Assembly: GCA_016711325.1 (NCBI GenBank)
Contig: JADJTH010000001.1
Location: 1-64,000 of the forward strand
Length of the DNA stretch: 64,000 bases
Direction: 5' to 3'
Origin: Nigerium sp.
Lineage (GTDB): Bacteria > Actinomycetota > Actinomycetes > Propionibacteriales > Propionibacteriaceae
The translations under genes were made by a program, and so were the position numbers. Positions 52,103 through 60,166 of this stretch are shown here, one piece after another; within the stretch, counting starts at the first letter, position 1, and every line of letters starts with the position of its first letter. The notes below the pieces were generated by a model. The model was not told the DNA's origin. It did no database searches and worked only from the letters and a program-made list of their open reading frames with translations.

Positions 52103-53218
52103 CTAGACGGGCTCGGGGCCGGCGGTCACCGCCGGAGCGCCGGCGGCGGCCGCCGCCGCCTTCTCCAGGCGGGCCGCCTCGGCGATCGCCTGCTGCACGG
52201 ACGCCTGGGACTGCGCCTCTTCCGCGCGCTTGGCCTGCGCGATCTCGGCGAACACGTCGATCTTCTCGGGCGCCTCGAACCTCGACGGATCGACGCCGCC
52301 GGTGAAGGAGCGGACCGCGTCCCCGAGGTTGCCGCCCAGCCCCTTGAGGGCATCGTTCAGCTCGGACGGGATGATCCACACCTTGTTGGCGTCGCCGGAG
52401 GCCAGCTTGGGCAGCATCTGCAGGTACTGGTAGGCGAGCAGGCCCTGGTCGGGCTCGGCCGCGTGGATGGCGTGGAAGACCGTCGTGATCGCCTGCGCCT
52501 CGCCCTCGGCCCGCAGCATGGACGCCTGCCGGTCGGCCTGCGCCCGCAGGACGGCGGACTCGCGCTCGCCCTGGGCGCGCAGGATGCTCGACTCGCGGTC
52601 GCCGGACGCCGAGAGGATCTGGCTCTGCCGTTGGCCCTCGGCCAGCAGGATCTGGGCGCGCTTCTCGCGCTCGGCGCGGGCGCCCTTCTCCATCGCGTCG
52701 CGGATCGTGGCGGGCGGCTCGATCGAACGCAGCTCGACGCGGTTCACCTTGATGCCCCACTTGCCGGTTGCCTCGTCGAGGACCGCACGCAGCTTCTGGT
52801 TGATCTCTTCTCGGCTGGTGAGCGTCTGCTCCAGATCCATGCCGCCGATGATGTTGCGCAGCGTCGTCATGGTGAGCTGCTCGATGGCCTGGATGTAGTT
52901 CTGCGCCTCGTAGGCGGCGCGCACCGGGTCGACGATCTGGTAGTAGACGACCGAGTCGATGCCGACCATCAGGTTGTCTTCGGTGATCACGCCCTGGGGC
53001 GGGAACGGGACGACGGCCTCGCGCATGTCCATCGTGTACCGGACGCGGTCGATGAACGGCGTGATCAGGTGCAGCCCGGGCTCGATGGTGCGGTTGAACT
53101 TGCCCAGCCGCTGCACGATGCCGACCTGCATCTGCTGGACGACGCGGACCGACAGGCCCAGCGCGACGACCGCGACGACGGCGATCAGGATGACGAGAAT
53201 CAGGAACGGATCGGGCAT
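52103..53218 (-). CDS. SPFH/band 7 (stomatin/HflK-like) membrane scaffold protein
   Basis: 371 residues. One N-terminal helix (FLILVILIAVVAVVALGLSV) anchors the band 7 domain (VQQMQVGIVQRLGKF, TPFIDRVRYTMDMREAVV, QAIEQLTMTTLRNIIGGMDLEQTL). A long charged coiled coil follows with AEGQRQSQILSASGDRESSI and repeated R-A-Q units, then a Gly-containing tail. Such proteins oligomerise into membrane microdomain scaffolds and usually pair with NfeD; here nfeD is 3.7 kb away. The ribosome site lies inside a long inverted repeat. Confidence 0.92.
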   Translation of the reverse strand: MPDPFLILVILIAVVAVVALGLSVRVVQQMQVGIVQRLGKFNRTIEPGLHLITPFIDRVRYTMDMREAVVPFPPQGVITEDNLMVGIDSVVYYQIVDPVRAAYEAQNYIQAIEQLTMTTLRNIIGGMDLEQTLTSREEINQKLRAVLDEATGKWGIKVNRVELRSIEPPATIRDAMEKGARAEREKRAQILLAEGQRQSQILSASGDRESSILRAQGERESAVLRAQADRQASMLRAEGEAQAITTVFHAIHAAEPDQGLLAYQYLQMLPKLASGDANKVWIIPSELNDALKGLGGNLGDAVRSFTGGVDPSRFEAPEKIDVFAEIAQAKRAEEAQSQASVQQAIAEAARLEKAAAAAAGAPAVTAGPEPV

Positions 53219-53219
53219 G

Positions 53220-53278
53220 GGACGCCTCCTCGGAGTCGGGGTAGGACCCCACCCTACTTGGGCTCCGAGAAGGCGTCC
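53220..53278 (-). promoter_or_regulatory. long inverted repeat masking the SPFH ribosome binding site
   Basis: Arms at 53220-53235 and 53263-53278 are 16 bp each with a single mismatch; the left arm, read as mRNA, contains the GAGGAGG ribosome site and ends one base before the ATG at 53218. Inside the loop, minus-strand TAGGGT (53251-53256) could be a -10 element. Transcripts reading through from gnd would fold and hide the ribosome site, while transcripts starting in the loop would carry only one arm. It could also simply terminate the gnt operon. Confidence 0.55.
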
Positions 53279-53301
53279 GGTGTGTCTGCCGCGCCGCGTG
53301 T

Positions 53302-54189
53302 CTACGAAGGCGCCTGCTCGACCTTGTGCCCGCCGAACTGGCCGCGCAGGGCCGACACCATGCGCATGGTCGGGCTGTTCTCCTGCCGCGACGAGTAGCG
53401 GGCGAACAGCGCCGCCGCCAGCACCGGCATGGGAACGGCGTGCTCGACGGCCTCGTCCAGCGTCCAGCGGCCCTCACCCGAGTCGGTGGTGTACTCGCTG
53501 ACCTCGGCCAGGTGCGGTGAGTCGTCCAGCGCCTGGACAGCGAGGTCCAGCAGCCACGAACGGACGACGGTGCCGCGGGACCACGCCTTGAAGCAGCCGC
53601 GCACGTCGGAGACGACGTCGGACGCCTCCAGCAGCTCCCAGCCCTCGGCGTAGGCGTGCATCAGGCCGTACTCGATGCCGTTGTGCACCATCTTCGCGTA
53701 GTGTCCCGCCCCCACGCCGCCGGCGTGCACGAATCCCTCCTCGCGCGGGCCGTCGGGGCGCAGGGCGTCGAAGACCGGCATCAGCCGCTCCACGGACGCC
53801 TCGTCGCCGCCCACCATCAGGCCGTAGCCGTTGTCGAGACCCCACACGCCGCCCGACACGCCGCAATCGAGGTAGCCGATTCCCCGCTCGGCGAGCGAAA
53901 CGGCGTTGACGGCATCGTCGCTGAATCGCGAGTTGCCGCCCTCGATGACGATGTCGCCGGGATCGAGGAGGTCGCGCAGTTCACCGAGCACCCCTGCGGT
54001 GATCGCGCCCGCGGGCAGCATCACCCAGACGGCGCGCGGGGCCTCCAGCGCGGCGACGAGCGCCGGCAGGTCGGCGGTGTCGGAGACTGCGGGATTCTTG
54101 TCGTAGCCGATCACGTCGTGGCCGGCGCGGCGGATCCGTGCCGCCATGTTGCGGCCCATCCGGCCCAGGCCGATCATTCCCAGTTGCAT
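53302..54189 (-). CDS. gnd: 6-phosphogluconate dehydrogenase (decarboxylating), short NAD type
   Basis: Oxidises 6-phosphogluconate to ribulose-5-phosphate. The 295-residue protein has MQLGMIGLGRMGRNMAARI (Rossmann), IEGGNSRFSDD, CGVSGGVWGLDNGYGLM and the catalytic Lys/His in GAGHYAKMVHNGIEYG. It is the short form (about 300 residues) that usually prefers NAD, unlike the 480-residue form. It is the third gene after gntK and gntP and completes gluconate catabolism into the pentose phosphate pathway. Composition is host-like. Confidence 0.94.
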   Translation of the reverse strand: MQLGMIGLGRMGRNMAARIRRAGHDVIGYDKNPAVSDTADLPALVAALEAPRAVWVMLPAGAITAGVLGELRDLLDPGDIVIEGGNSRFSDDAVNAVSLAERGIGYLDCGVSGGVWGLDNGYGLMVGGDEASVERLMPVFDALRPDGPREEGFVHAGGVGAGHYAKMVHNGIEYGLMHAYAEGWELLEASDVVSDVRGCFKAWSRGTVVRSWLLDLAVQALDDSPHLAEVSEYTTDSGEGRWTLDEAVEHAVPMPVLAAALFARYSSRQENSPTMRMVSALRGQFGGHKVEQAPS

Positions 54190-54210
54190 CGGATTCTCCC
54201 CTATCGCAGG

Positions 54211-55545
54211 TCAGACGAAGACGCTCAGGCCCATGACGCAGACCAGGCCGACGACGGACAAGGTGGTCTCCATCAGCGACCAGGTCTTGAAGGTCTGGCC
54301 CACGGTCATCCCGAAGTACTCCTTGACCATCCAGAACCCGGCGTCGTTGACATGGCTGAGGAACACCGACCCCGACCCGATCGCCAACACCATCAACGCG
54401 GTATGCGTGGGCGACAGTCCCACCGCGAGCGGAGCCATGATGCCCGCCGCGGTAATGGTCGCCACCGTCGCCGAACCCGTCGCCAAACGAATGATCACCG
54501 CAACGATCCACGCCGCGAGCAACGGCGGCAACGCCGCATCCGTCAACCCCTTCGCGATCACCTCCGCGATCCCCGAATCCACCAGCGTCTGCTTGAACCC
54601 ACCACCGGCACCCACGATCAACAAGATGCCCGCGATCGGCCCAAACGCGGAACCGACCAACTCATTCACCTGATTACGAGACTTCCCGATCACATAACCA
54701 AACGCGAACATCGCCACGATCGTCGTGATCGTCAACGCGATCAACGGCGTACCCGTGAACACCAACGCCGCCCCGATCCCACTACCATCGAGATTGGCCA
54801 CCTCCACCACGGTGCGAGCCAGCATCAACACCACCGGCAACAACACCACACCGATCGACGTCGCGAAACCAGGACGCTTCGCACCCGCAGCCGGCCCACC
54901 CGAACCCAGGAAATCGCTCCGAGCAGGGATCGGCACCCACCGCGCCATCACCCGGCCCAGCAGCGGACCCGAAATCACCACACACGGGATCGCGACCAAC
55001 AAACCCAGACCCAACGTCAGACCCAGATCGGCCTTCAGACCCTCGATCGCGATCAGCGGACCAGGATGCGGCGGCACCAGCCCATGCAGCGCCGACAACC
55101 CGGCCAACGCCGGAATACCCAACAGAACCACCGGCAACTTCGCCCGATGCGCCGCGAACATCACCACCGGGATCAAGATCACCACACCCACCTCGAAGAA
55201 CAGCGGGATACCCACGATGAACGCGATCAACGCCATCGCCCACGGCAACTGCCTCACCGGCGTCTTGTCCATGATCGTGTCCACGATCACATCCGCACCC
55301 CCGGACCCGATCAACAAAACACCGATGATCGAACCAAGAATGATCAACAAACCCACACCGGCAAGAGTCGAGCCCAAACCAGCAGTAAAACTCTTGAACA
55401 AATCCGGGTAATGCACGCCCGCAGCGAGCGCCATCACCGCAGAACCACCCATCAACGACAAGAACGGGTGAATCTTCAACCAGCCGATCAACACAATGAT
55501 CGTGGCAATACCAGCCAACGCGGCAACGATGAGTTGAGCAGTCAT
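54211..55545 (-). CDS. gntP: gluconate:H+ symporter, GntP family
   Basis: Imports gluconate. The 444-residue membrane protein has about 12 helices with family segments HPFLSLMGGSAVMALAAG, GSIIGVLLIGSGGADVI, PLFFEVGVVILIPVV, GLVPPHPGPLIAIEG and LSHVNDAGFWMVKEYFGM. Codon use differs sharply from the neighbours: TTG for Leu, GGT for Gly, GCT and GTT are common, and some 60-base lines drop to about 52% GC. The change begins and ends close to the gene borders, which suggests recent acquisition or replacement. Located between gntK and gnd. Confidence 0.95.
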   Translation of the reverse strand: MTAQLIVAALAGIATIIVLIGWLKIHPFLSLMGGSAVMALAAGVHYPDLFKSFTAGLGSTLAGVGLLIILGSIIGVLLIGSGGADVIVDTIMDKTPVRQLPWAMALIAFIVGIPLFFEVGVVILIPVVMFAAHRAKLPVVLLGIPALAGLSALHGLVPPHPGPLIAIEGLKADLGLTLGLGLLVAIPCVVISGPLLGRVMARWVPIPARSDFLGSGGPAAGAKRPGFATSIGVVLLPVVLMLARTVVEVANLDGSGIGAALVFTGTPLIALTITTIVAMFAFGYVIGKSRNQVNELVGSAFGPIAGILLIVGAGGGFKQTLVDSGIAEVIAKGLTDAALPPLLAAWIVAVIIRLATGSATVATITAAGIMAPLAVGLSPTHTALMVLAIGSGSVFLSHVNDAGFWMVKEYFGMTVGQTFKTWSLMETTLSVVGLVCVMGLSVFV

Positions 55546-55559
55546 GAGTAGGCGCCTCC

Positions 55560-56084
55560 TTAGTGCGCGGCGGGGGCCAGGCCCACACGGGCGATGGCCT
55601 GATCGGCGATGGTGGCGAGGTCGGAGGCGATGTCGATAACCACCCCGTCCTCGTCGGGTTCCAGCAACTCGAGCGTCGCCAGTTGCGACGGGAGCAGCGA
55701 CGGCGGCATGAAGTGCCCCGCTCGCGCGCCAAGTCGCGAGGCGAGAAGTTCCTCGGAGCCGTGCAGGTGGACGAACACGGTGCGCCCCGGAGTGATGCGC
55801 AGCCGTTCGCGGTAGACCCGGCGCAAGGCCGAGCAGGTGACGATCGTGGAGTGGCCGGTCATGTCCTTGGCGGCCGTCCATTCCGCGATGAGATCGAGCC
55901 AGGGCCAGCGATCCTCATCGGTGAGGGGCGTGCCCGCGCGCATCTTCTCGATGTTAGCCTTGGGGTGGAAGTCGTCGCCCTCGGCGAGCAGCCATCCCGG
56001 CCCCAGTCTGGTGAGCATCTCTTCGGCGACGCTCGACTTGCCGCAGCCGGCGACCCCCATGACCACTATGTGGGTGTATGTCAT
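55560..56084 (-). CDS. gntK: gluconokinase
   Basis: Phosphorylates gluconate to 6-phosphogluconate. The 174-residue protein has a P-loop VVMGVAGCGKSSVAEEM, EGDDFHPKANIEKM (substrate-binding Asp/His), LTDEDRWPWLD and SALRRVYRERLR, all of the thermostable GntK family. The ATG at 56084 is preceded by GAAGG 7 nt upstream. First gene of gntK-gntP-gnd, 14 bp before gntP, divergent from gntR. Confidence 0.94.
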   Translation of the reverse strand: MTYTHIVVMGVAGCGKSSVAEEMLTRLGPGWLLAEGDDFHPKANIEKMRAGTPLTDEDRWPWLDLIAEWTAAKDMTGHSTIVTCSALRRVYRERLRITPGRTVFVHLHGSEELLASRLGARAGHFMPPSLLPSQLATLELLEPDEDGVVIDIASDLATIADQAIARVGLAPAAH

Positions 56085-56127
56085 CTTCGACCTTCTTTCA
56101 GCGCCGCTCCATCGCGACGGTGAGATG

Positions 56128-56157
56128 ACCATACGGCATATAGATACTCCCTTTCAA
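56128..56157 (-). promoter_or_regulatory. gntK operon promoter
   Basis: On the minus strand TTGAAA (56152-56157) and TATGGT (56128-56133) are 18 nt apart, about 45 nt before the gntK ATG. The region between gntK and gntR is AT-rich compared with its surroundings and also holds the palindrome ACACGTGT at 56199-56206, a possible GntR site. Confidence 0.5.
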
Positions 56158-56251
56158 GCGTTTGGGGGCAACTAGTTTCCAAAAGCCCGTCCTTGTCCAC
56201 ACGTGTATGCTCTGAGCACCGATGGGTGCGTCCATGCGACGAAGGGGTTCC

Positions 56252-56956
56252 ATGACCGAGGACGATCGCGGGCGTGCCGCTCTGCATCAGGGCGTCGCCC
56301 GCCACCTGGGCATCGAGATCATCGACGGCACCTGGGCGCCGGACGATCCTCGCACCCTCGAAGAAGTGCAGTCCTCGTTCGGGGTGTCGCGCACCGTGGC
56401 GCGCGAGGCGTCCCGCCAATTGGAGGCCATGGGCCTGCTGCGCATCCTGCGCCGACGCGGCCTGGTTCCGCAGCCGATCCAGAGGTGGAGCGTGCTGGAT
56501 CCGCTGGTGATCGACTGGCGGCTGCACTCGGCGCAACGCGAGACACAGCTGCGCTCGCTCACGCACCTGCGCATGGCGATCGAACCCGCCGCCGCTGCCG
56601 CCGCCGCGGCGCACGCGCCCATTCAGGTCCGCGCACAGTTCCTCGCCCTCGCGGCAGAATTGCGCCGCACCGGTGAGGCGGGCGATCTCACGGCTTTCAT
56701 GGAGCACGACATCGCGTTCCACGCGCTCCTGCTCAGCGAGTCCGGCAACGAGATGTTCGCCGCCTTCAGCGGGCTGGTGTCGGCTGTCCTCCAAGGCCGC
56801 ACCGAACTCGACCTGATGCCGACCCACCCCAAAGAGGAGGCCCTGGCCGGCCACGAGGCGGTCGCCGAGGCCCTCTTCCGCGGCGATCCCGCCGCCGCCC
56901 GCGCCGCCATGGAGGTGATCCTGGCCGAGGTGCGCGACTCGATCAGCGAGAGCTGA
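56252..56956 (+). CDS. gntR: FadR/GntR-family (FCD) regulator of gluconate genes
   Basis: 234 residues from ATG 56252, chosen because GAAGGGG lies 6 nt upstream; ATGs at 56222 and 56234 lack a ribosome site. The winged helix is LEEVQSSFGVSRTVAREASRQLEAMGLLRILRRRG, the typical GntR signature. The C-terminal FCD domain has metal-type residues in LTAFMEHDIAFHALLLSESGN and GHEAVAEALFRGD. It is divergent from gntK-gntP-gnd and most likely represses it in the absence of gluconate or 6-phosphogluconate. The 3' end overlaps nfeD convergently by 14 bp. Confidence 0.92.
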   Translation: MTEDDRGRAALHQGVARHLGIEIIDGTWAPDDPRTLEEVQSSFGVSRTVAREASRQLEAMGLLRILRRRGLVPQPIQRWSVLDPLVIDWRLHSAQRETQLRSLTHLRMAIEPAAAAAAAAHAPIQVRAQFLALAAELRRTGEAGDLTAFMEHDIAFHALLLSESGNEMFAAFSGLVSAVLQGRTELDLMPTHPKEEALAGHEAVAEALFRGDPAAARAAMEVILAEVRDSISES

Positions 56957-57410
56957 GCGGCTTGTCCTGCGGGTGCACCACGACGGTCAGCCCCTCGACC
57001 TCGATCACCTCGACCGGCACGCCGGACGCGATCGGTTCGCCGTCCCAACTCCGGGCGCTCCAGGTCTCGCCGTTGACCAAGGCCTCGCCGCCGGATGCCG
57101 TGATCTCACCCGCCGCACGACCCTTGCTGCCCAGCAACTGGTCGAAGGTGCTGCGGTAGCCGCGCCCCTTGTGCAGCCGCCTGAGTATCTCCGGACGCAA
57201 CAACCCGAGCAACGCCACCGCCACCACGACGGCGACCAGGATGTGCACCCAGACCAGCCCGGGGAACAGCACCGCCGCGCCGGCGCCCGCCAGCGCGCCG
57301 CCGGCCAGCATGAGCAGCGTCATGTCGAGGGTCAGCATCTCGGAGACCGCCAGACCGCCGGCCAGGACGAGCCAGGCGATCCACCAGTTCTCCGCGAGCC
57401 ACTCCAACAC
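56943..57410 (-). CDS. nfeD: NfeD-family membrane protein
   Basis: 155 residues: a short N-terminus, two to three helices (WIAWLVLAGGLAVSEMLTL, LLMLAGGALAGAGAAVLFPGLVWVHILVAVVVAVALLGLL) and a C-terminal OB-fold (GKGRAAGEI-like GSKGRAAGEITASGGEALVNGETW, VPVEVIEVEGLTVVV). This is the short NfeD1b-like form that partners SPFH proteins; the likely partner is at 52.1 kb. GTG start at 57410, 4 bp after the ABC ATPase gene. Confidence 0.9.
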   Translation of the reverse strand: MLEWLAENWWIAWLVLAGGLAVSEMLTLDMTLLMLAGGALAGAGAAVLFPGLVWVHILVAVVVAVALLGLLRPEILRRLHKGRGYRSTFDQLLGSKGRAAGEITASGGEALVNGETWSARSWDGEPIASGVPVEVIEVEGLTVVVHPQDKPLSSR

Positions 57411-57413
57411 GGC

Positions 57414-58208
57414 TCAGCCCCCGGCGCGTTCCGCGCGCGCCGTCCAGCGTCCGCCGTCCTGGCCGATCTGCAGGGGCAGCTCGAACGTCCGGCTCATCAG
57501 CTCGTCGGTCAGCACCTCGCCGATCGGGCCGGCAGCGACCACGGCGCCGTCCTTGAGCAACAGCGCGTGCGTCATGCCCGGCGGTATTTCCTCGAGATGG
57601 TGGGTGACCAGCACGGTCGCCGGCGCCCACGGCTCGGAGACGATCTCGCCGATCGTGTCGATGAGGCTCTCGCGTCCGGTGAGATCGAGACCGGCGGCCG
57701 GCTCGTCGAGCAGCAGCAACTCGGGATCGGTCATCAGCGCACGGGCGATCTGGACGCGCTTACGCTCGCCCTCGGACAGCGTTCCGAACGTCCGTTTGCC
57801 GAGGTGCTCGATGCGCAACTGCGCCATGAGGTCGCCGGCTCGGGCGAAGTCGGAGACGTCGTAGCCCTCGTTCCAGCGGCCCAGGACCGCGTAGGCGGCC
57901 GACACCACCACGTTGCCGACCGACTCGCCGCGCGGGATCCGGTCGGCGAGCGCCGCCGAGGTCATGCCGATGCGCGGGCGCAACTCGAACACGTCGACGG
58001 CGCCCAGCACCTCGTCCAGGATCGACGCCATGCCCGAACTCGGGTGGATGGTGGCGCTGAGCATCTGCAGCAGCGTCGTCTTACCGGCGCCGTTAGGCCC
58101 GATCACCACCCAGCGGTCGGCCTCGTCGATCGTCCAGGAGACCTTGTCCAGCAAGGTCGATCCGCCGCGCACGATCGAGACGTCCACCAACTCCACGACA
58201 GCACCCAT
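57414..58208 (-). CDS. ABC transporter ATP-binding protein (stand-alone)
   Basis: 264-residue ATPase with Walker A GPNGAGKTTLLQ, signature LSEGERKRVQIARAL (LSEGE in place of LSGGQ), Walker B LLLLDEPAAGLD and the switch His in VTHHLEEIP. It matches the group of actinobacterial single ATPases resembling YlmA/ModF, for which no permease is known. No permease is adjacent. The ATG at 58208 is preceded by TAGGTT and 6 nt. It is 4 bp before nfeD and so probably cotranscribed. Confidence 0.88.
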   Translation of the reverse strand: MGAVVELVDVSIVRGGSTLLDKVSWTIDEADRWVVIGPNGAGKTTLLQMLSATIHPSSGMASILDEVLGAVDVFELRPRIGMTSAALADRIPRGESVGNVVVSAAYAVLGRWNEGYDVSDFARAGDLMAQLRIEHLGKRTFGTLSEGERKRVQIARALMTDPELLLLDEPAAGLDLTGRESLIDTIGEIVSEPWAPATVLVTHHLEEIPPGMTHALLLKDGAVVAAGPIGEVLTDELMSRTFELPLQIGQDGGRWTARAERAGG

Positions 58209-58214
58209 GGCACC

Positions 58215-58220
58215 AACCTA
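58215..58220 (-). promoter_or_regulatory. -10 hexamer of a leaderless ABC ATPase promoter
   Basis: Minus-strand TAGGTT, 6 nt before the ATG at 58208. Confidence 0.5.
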
Positions 58221-58258
58221 CCGCCCGTCCACGCCCAGCGACGGGCGGGCGCGCCCGC

Positions 58259-59032
58259 TCAGGCGCCGGTCGAGTGCAGCCCGCCGTCGACGTGGATCAT
58301 CTCGCCGCTGGTCGACGGGAACCAGTCCGACAGCAGGGCCACGACCGCCTTCGCGGTGGGCGTGGCGTCCGAGGAATCCCACCCGAGCGGCGCACGTCCG
58401 CCCCAGATGTCGTTGAACGACTCCGAGCCCGGGATCGCCTTCTTCGCGATGGTCTCCAGCGGCCCGGCGGCGACGATGTTCGAACGGACGCCCTCGGGGC
58501 CGAGGTAACGGGCCAGGTAGCGCGACGCCGACTCCAACGCCGCCTTCGAGACGCCCATCCAGTCGTAGGTGGGCCAGGAGATGCGCGCGTCGAAGGTCAG
58601 GCCGACGACGGACGCCGTGTCGCCGAACAACTCCCGGCACGCCATCGTGAGGCTGACCAGCGAGTACGCCGAGACGTGCATGGCGGCCGACACGTCCTCG
58701 AAGGGCGTCGTGAGGAACTTGCCGCCGAGCGCGGTCTCGGGGTTCGCATACGCCACCGAGTGCACGATGCCGTCGAGGCGCTCGACGCCGTTCTCCCGCA
58801 GGCGCGCGGGCAGGTCGGCGAGGTGCTCGGCGTCCGTCACGTCGAGCTCCAACACGGCCGGCGCCGGGTCGAGACGAGAGGCGATGCGCCTGGTCAGGGC
58901 GAGCGCCCGCCCGAAGTTGGACACCAGCACCGTGGCGCCCTCGGCGGCGGCGATCTCGGCGACCTTGTATGCAATCGAGGTGTTCATCGTCACGCCGGTG
59001 ACGAGGATCGTCTTACCCTCAAGGATTCCCAT
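58259..59032 (-). CDS. fabI: enoyl-[acyl-carrier-protein] reductase (InhA/FabI type)
   Basis: NADH-dependent last step of each fatty-acid elongation cycle. The 257-residue SDR has ILVTGVTMNTSIAYKVAEI (the atypical FabI dinucleotide loop), LDGIVHSVAYANPETALGG, and the catalytic Tyr/Lys as YDWMGVSKAALES, matching mycobacterial InhA (YNWMTVAKSALES). VDGGLHSTGA ends the protein. Preceded by fabG 45 bp upstream in the same orientation, the fabG1-inhA arrangement. GGGAG serves as ribosome site. In mycobacteria the equivalent enzyme is the isoniazid target. Confidence 0.94.
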   Translation of the reverse strand: MGILEGKTILVTGVTMNTSIAYKVAEIAAAEGATVLVSNFGRALALTRRIASRLDPAPAVLELDVTDAEHLADLPARLRENGVERLDGIVHSVAYANPETALGGKFLTTPFEDVSAAMHVSAYSLVSLTMACRELFGDTASVVGLTFDARISWPTYDWMGVSKAALESASRYLARYLGPEGVRSNIVAAGPLETIAKKAIPGSESFNDIWGGRAPLGWDSSDATPTAKAVVALLSDWFPSTSGEMIHVDGGLHSTGA

Positions 59033-59077
59033 GTGTTGTCTGCTCCCTGCTTGCTTGGTTCGTGAAGATAGCCGACG

Positions 59078-59791
59078 TCAGTGGCCCATGCCGAGGCCGC
59101 CGTCGACCGGGAGGACCGCGCCGGAGACGTAGCCGGCGGCGTCCGAGGCCAGGTAGGCGACGGCGGCGGCCACCTCGTGGGTGGCGCCGAGGCGTCCGGC
59201 CGGAATGGCCGCCTTGTAGCCAGCGACCGTGTCCTCGGGTAGGACGGCGGTCATCTCGGTCTCGATGAAGCCGGGCGCGATCACATTGGCGGTGATGCCG
59301 CGCCCGCCCAGTTCCCGCGTGAGCGAGCGGGCCATGCCGATCAGGCCCGACTTGGTCGCCGCGTAATTGACCTGGCCGGGCGAACCGTACAGGCCGACGA
59401 CCGAGCCGATGAAGATGATCCGGCCCCACTTGGCGCGCAGCATCGGGCGGCAGGCGCGCTTGGCGACGTTGAACGCCCCCTTGAGATTGACGTCGACGAC
59501 CGCGTCGAAATCGGCCTCGCTCATGCGCATGAGCAGGGTGTCCTTGGTGATCCCGGCGTTGGCCACCACGACCTCGACCGGCCCGTGGGCGGCCTCGGCC
59601 GCCGTGAAGGCGGCGTCGACGGACGCGGCGTCCGCCACGTCGCAGGCGATGCCGAGCGCACCGTCGGGTGCCTTGCCGGACGTGGAGGCTGCGGCCACCT
59701 TGTGGCCTTGCGCGAGGAACTCCTCGACGATCGCCCGGCCAATGCCACGGGCGCCGCCGGTCACGAGGATGCTGCGAGGTGTGTGCGTCAC
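59078..59791 (-). CDS. fabG: 3-oxoacyl-[acyl-carrier-protein] reductase
   Basis: NADPH-dependent ketoreductase of fatty-acid synthesis, 237 residues. VTGGARGIGRAIVEEF is the TGxxxGxG cofactor loop, VVANAGITKDTLLMRM the NAG motif, and the catalytic Ser, Tyr and Lys lie in IGSVVGLYG and NYAATKSGLIGM. PVDGGLGMGH ends the protein. The GTG at 59791 is fixed by TACGGT 6 nt upstream; a longer reading overlaps the divergent DUF3099 gene. Works with fabI. Confidence 0.94.
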   Translation of the reverse strand: MTHTPRSILVTGGARGIGRAIVEEFLAQGHKVAAASTSGKAPDGALGIACDVADAASVDAAFTAAEAAHGPVEVVVANAGITKDTLLMRMSEADFDAVVDVNLKGAFNVAKRACRPMLRAKWGRIIFIGSVVGLYGSPGQVNYAATKSGLIGMARSLTRELGGRGITANVIAPGFIETEMTAVLPEDTVAGYKAAIPAGRLGATHEVAAAVAYLASDAAGYVSGAVLPVDGGLGMGH

Positions 59792-59797
59792 CGGGTC

Positions 59798-59833
59798 ACC
59801 GTACCGTGCGCGACGCCGCAGCGGGGTTAGGCT
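59798..59833. promoter_or_regulatory. back-to-back leaderless promoters of fabG and DUF3099
   Basis: Minus-strand TACGGT (59798-59803) sits 6 nt before the fabG GTG, and plus-strand TAGGCT (59828-59833) sits 6 nt before the DUF3099 ATG. Only 48 bp separate the two start codons, so both promoters are compressed into this interval. Confidence 0.55.
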
Positions 59834-59839
59834 TGCGGC

Positions 59840-60166
59840 ATGGCAGGCCGGGTCACCGCACACTCGCCGGCGCTGATCACGAGCGCACGGTTCGGCACAA
59901 CGCTGTCCACGGATCAGCGGGCGCGCCGCTACGTCCTCACGATGGCCGTACGCGTGGCGTGCTTCCTCGCGGGCGTGGTGAGCCCGACGCCGTGGAACGT
60001 CGTGCTGTTCCTGGCGGCCGCGCTCCTGCCGGGCATCGCGGTGCTGCTGGGCAACGCGCGCGACAACCGGCCGTCCGCGGTCGTGACGGACGACGAGGAG
60101 TCCCCGCTCGCGCTGACGTCCGGCGAGATCGTGCCCGGCGAGGTCGACGACGAGGTGGCCCGGTGA
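59840..60166 (+). CDS. DUF3099 family membrane protein
   Basis: 108 residues of the actinobacterial DUF3099 family. The N-terminal ITSARFGTTLSTDQRARRYVLTMAVRVACFLAGV is conserved and leads into two helices (MAVRVACFLAGVV and WNVVLFLAAALLPGIAVLLGN), followed by an acidic tail. Function unknown. Its stop overlaps the SURF1 start (GTGA), so it is translated together with a cytochrome oxidase assembly factor. Confidence 0.85.
   Translation: MAGRVTAHSPALITSARFGTTLSTDQRARRYVLTMAVRVACFLAGVVSPTPWNVVLFLAAALLPGIAVLLGNARDNRPSAVVTDDEESPLALTSGEIVPGEVDDEVAR

Noticed and set aside
53656..55551. Forward 631-codon open frame antisense to gnd and gntP
   Set aside because: Composition (Arg, His, Asp, Gln repeats) is that of a shadow frame; gntP and gnd on the other strand have clear family motifs.
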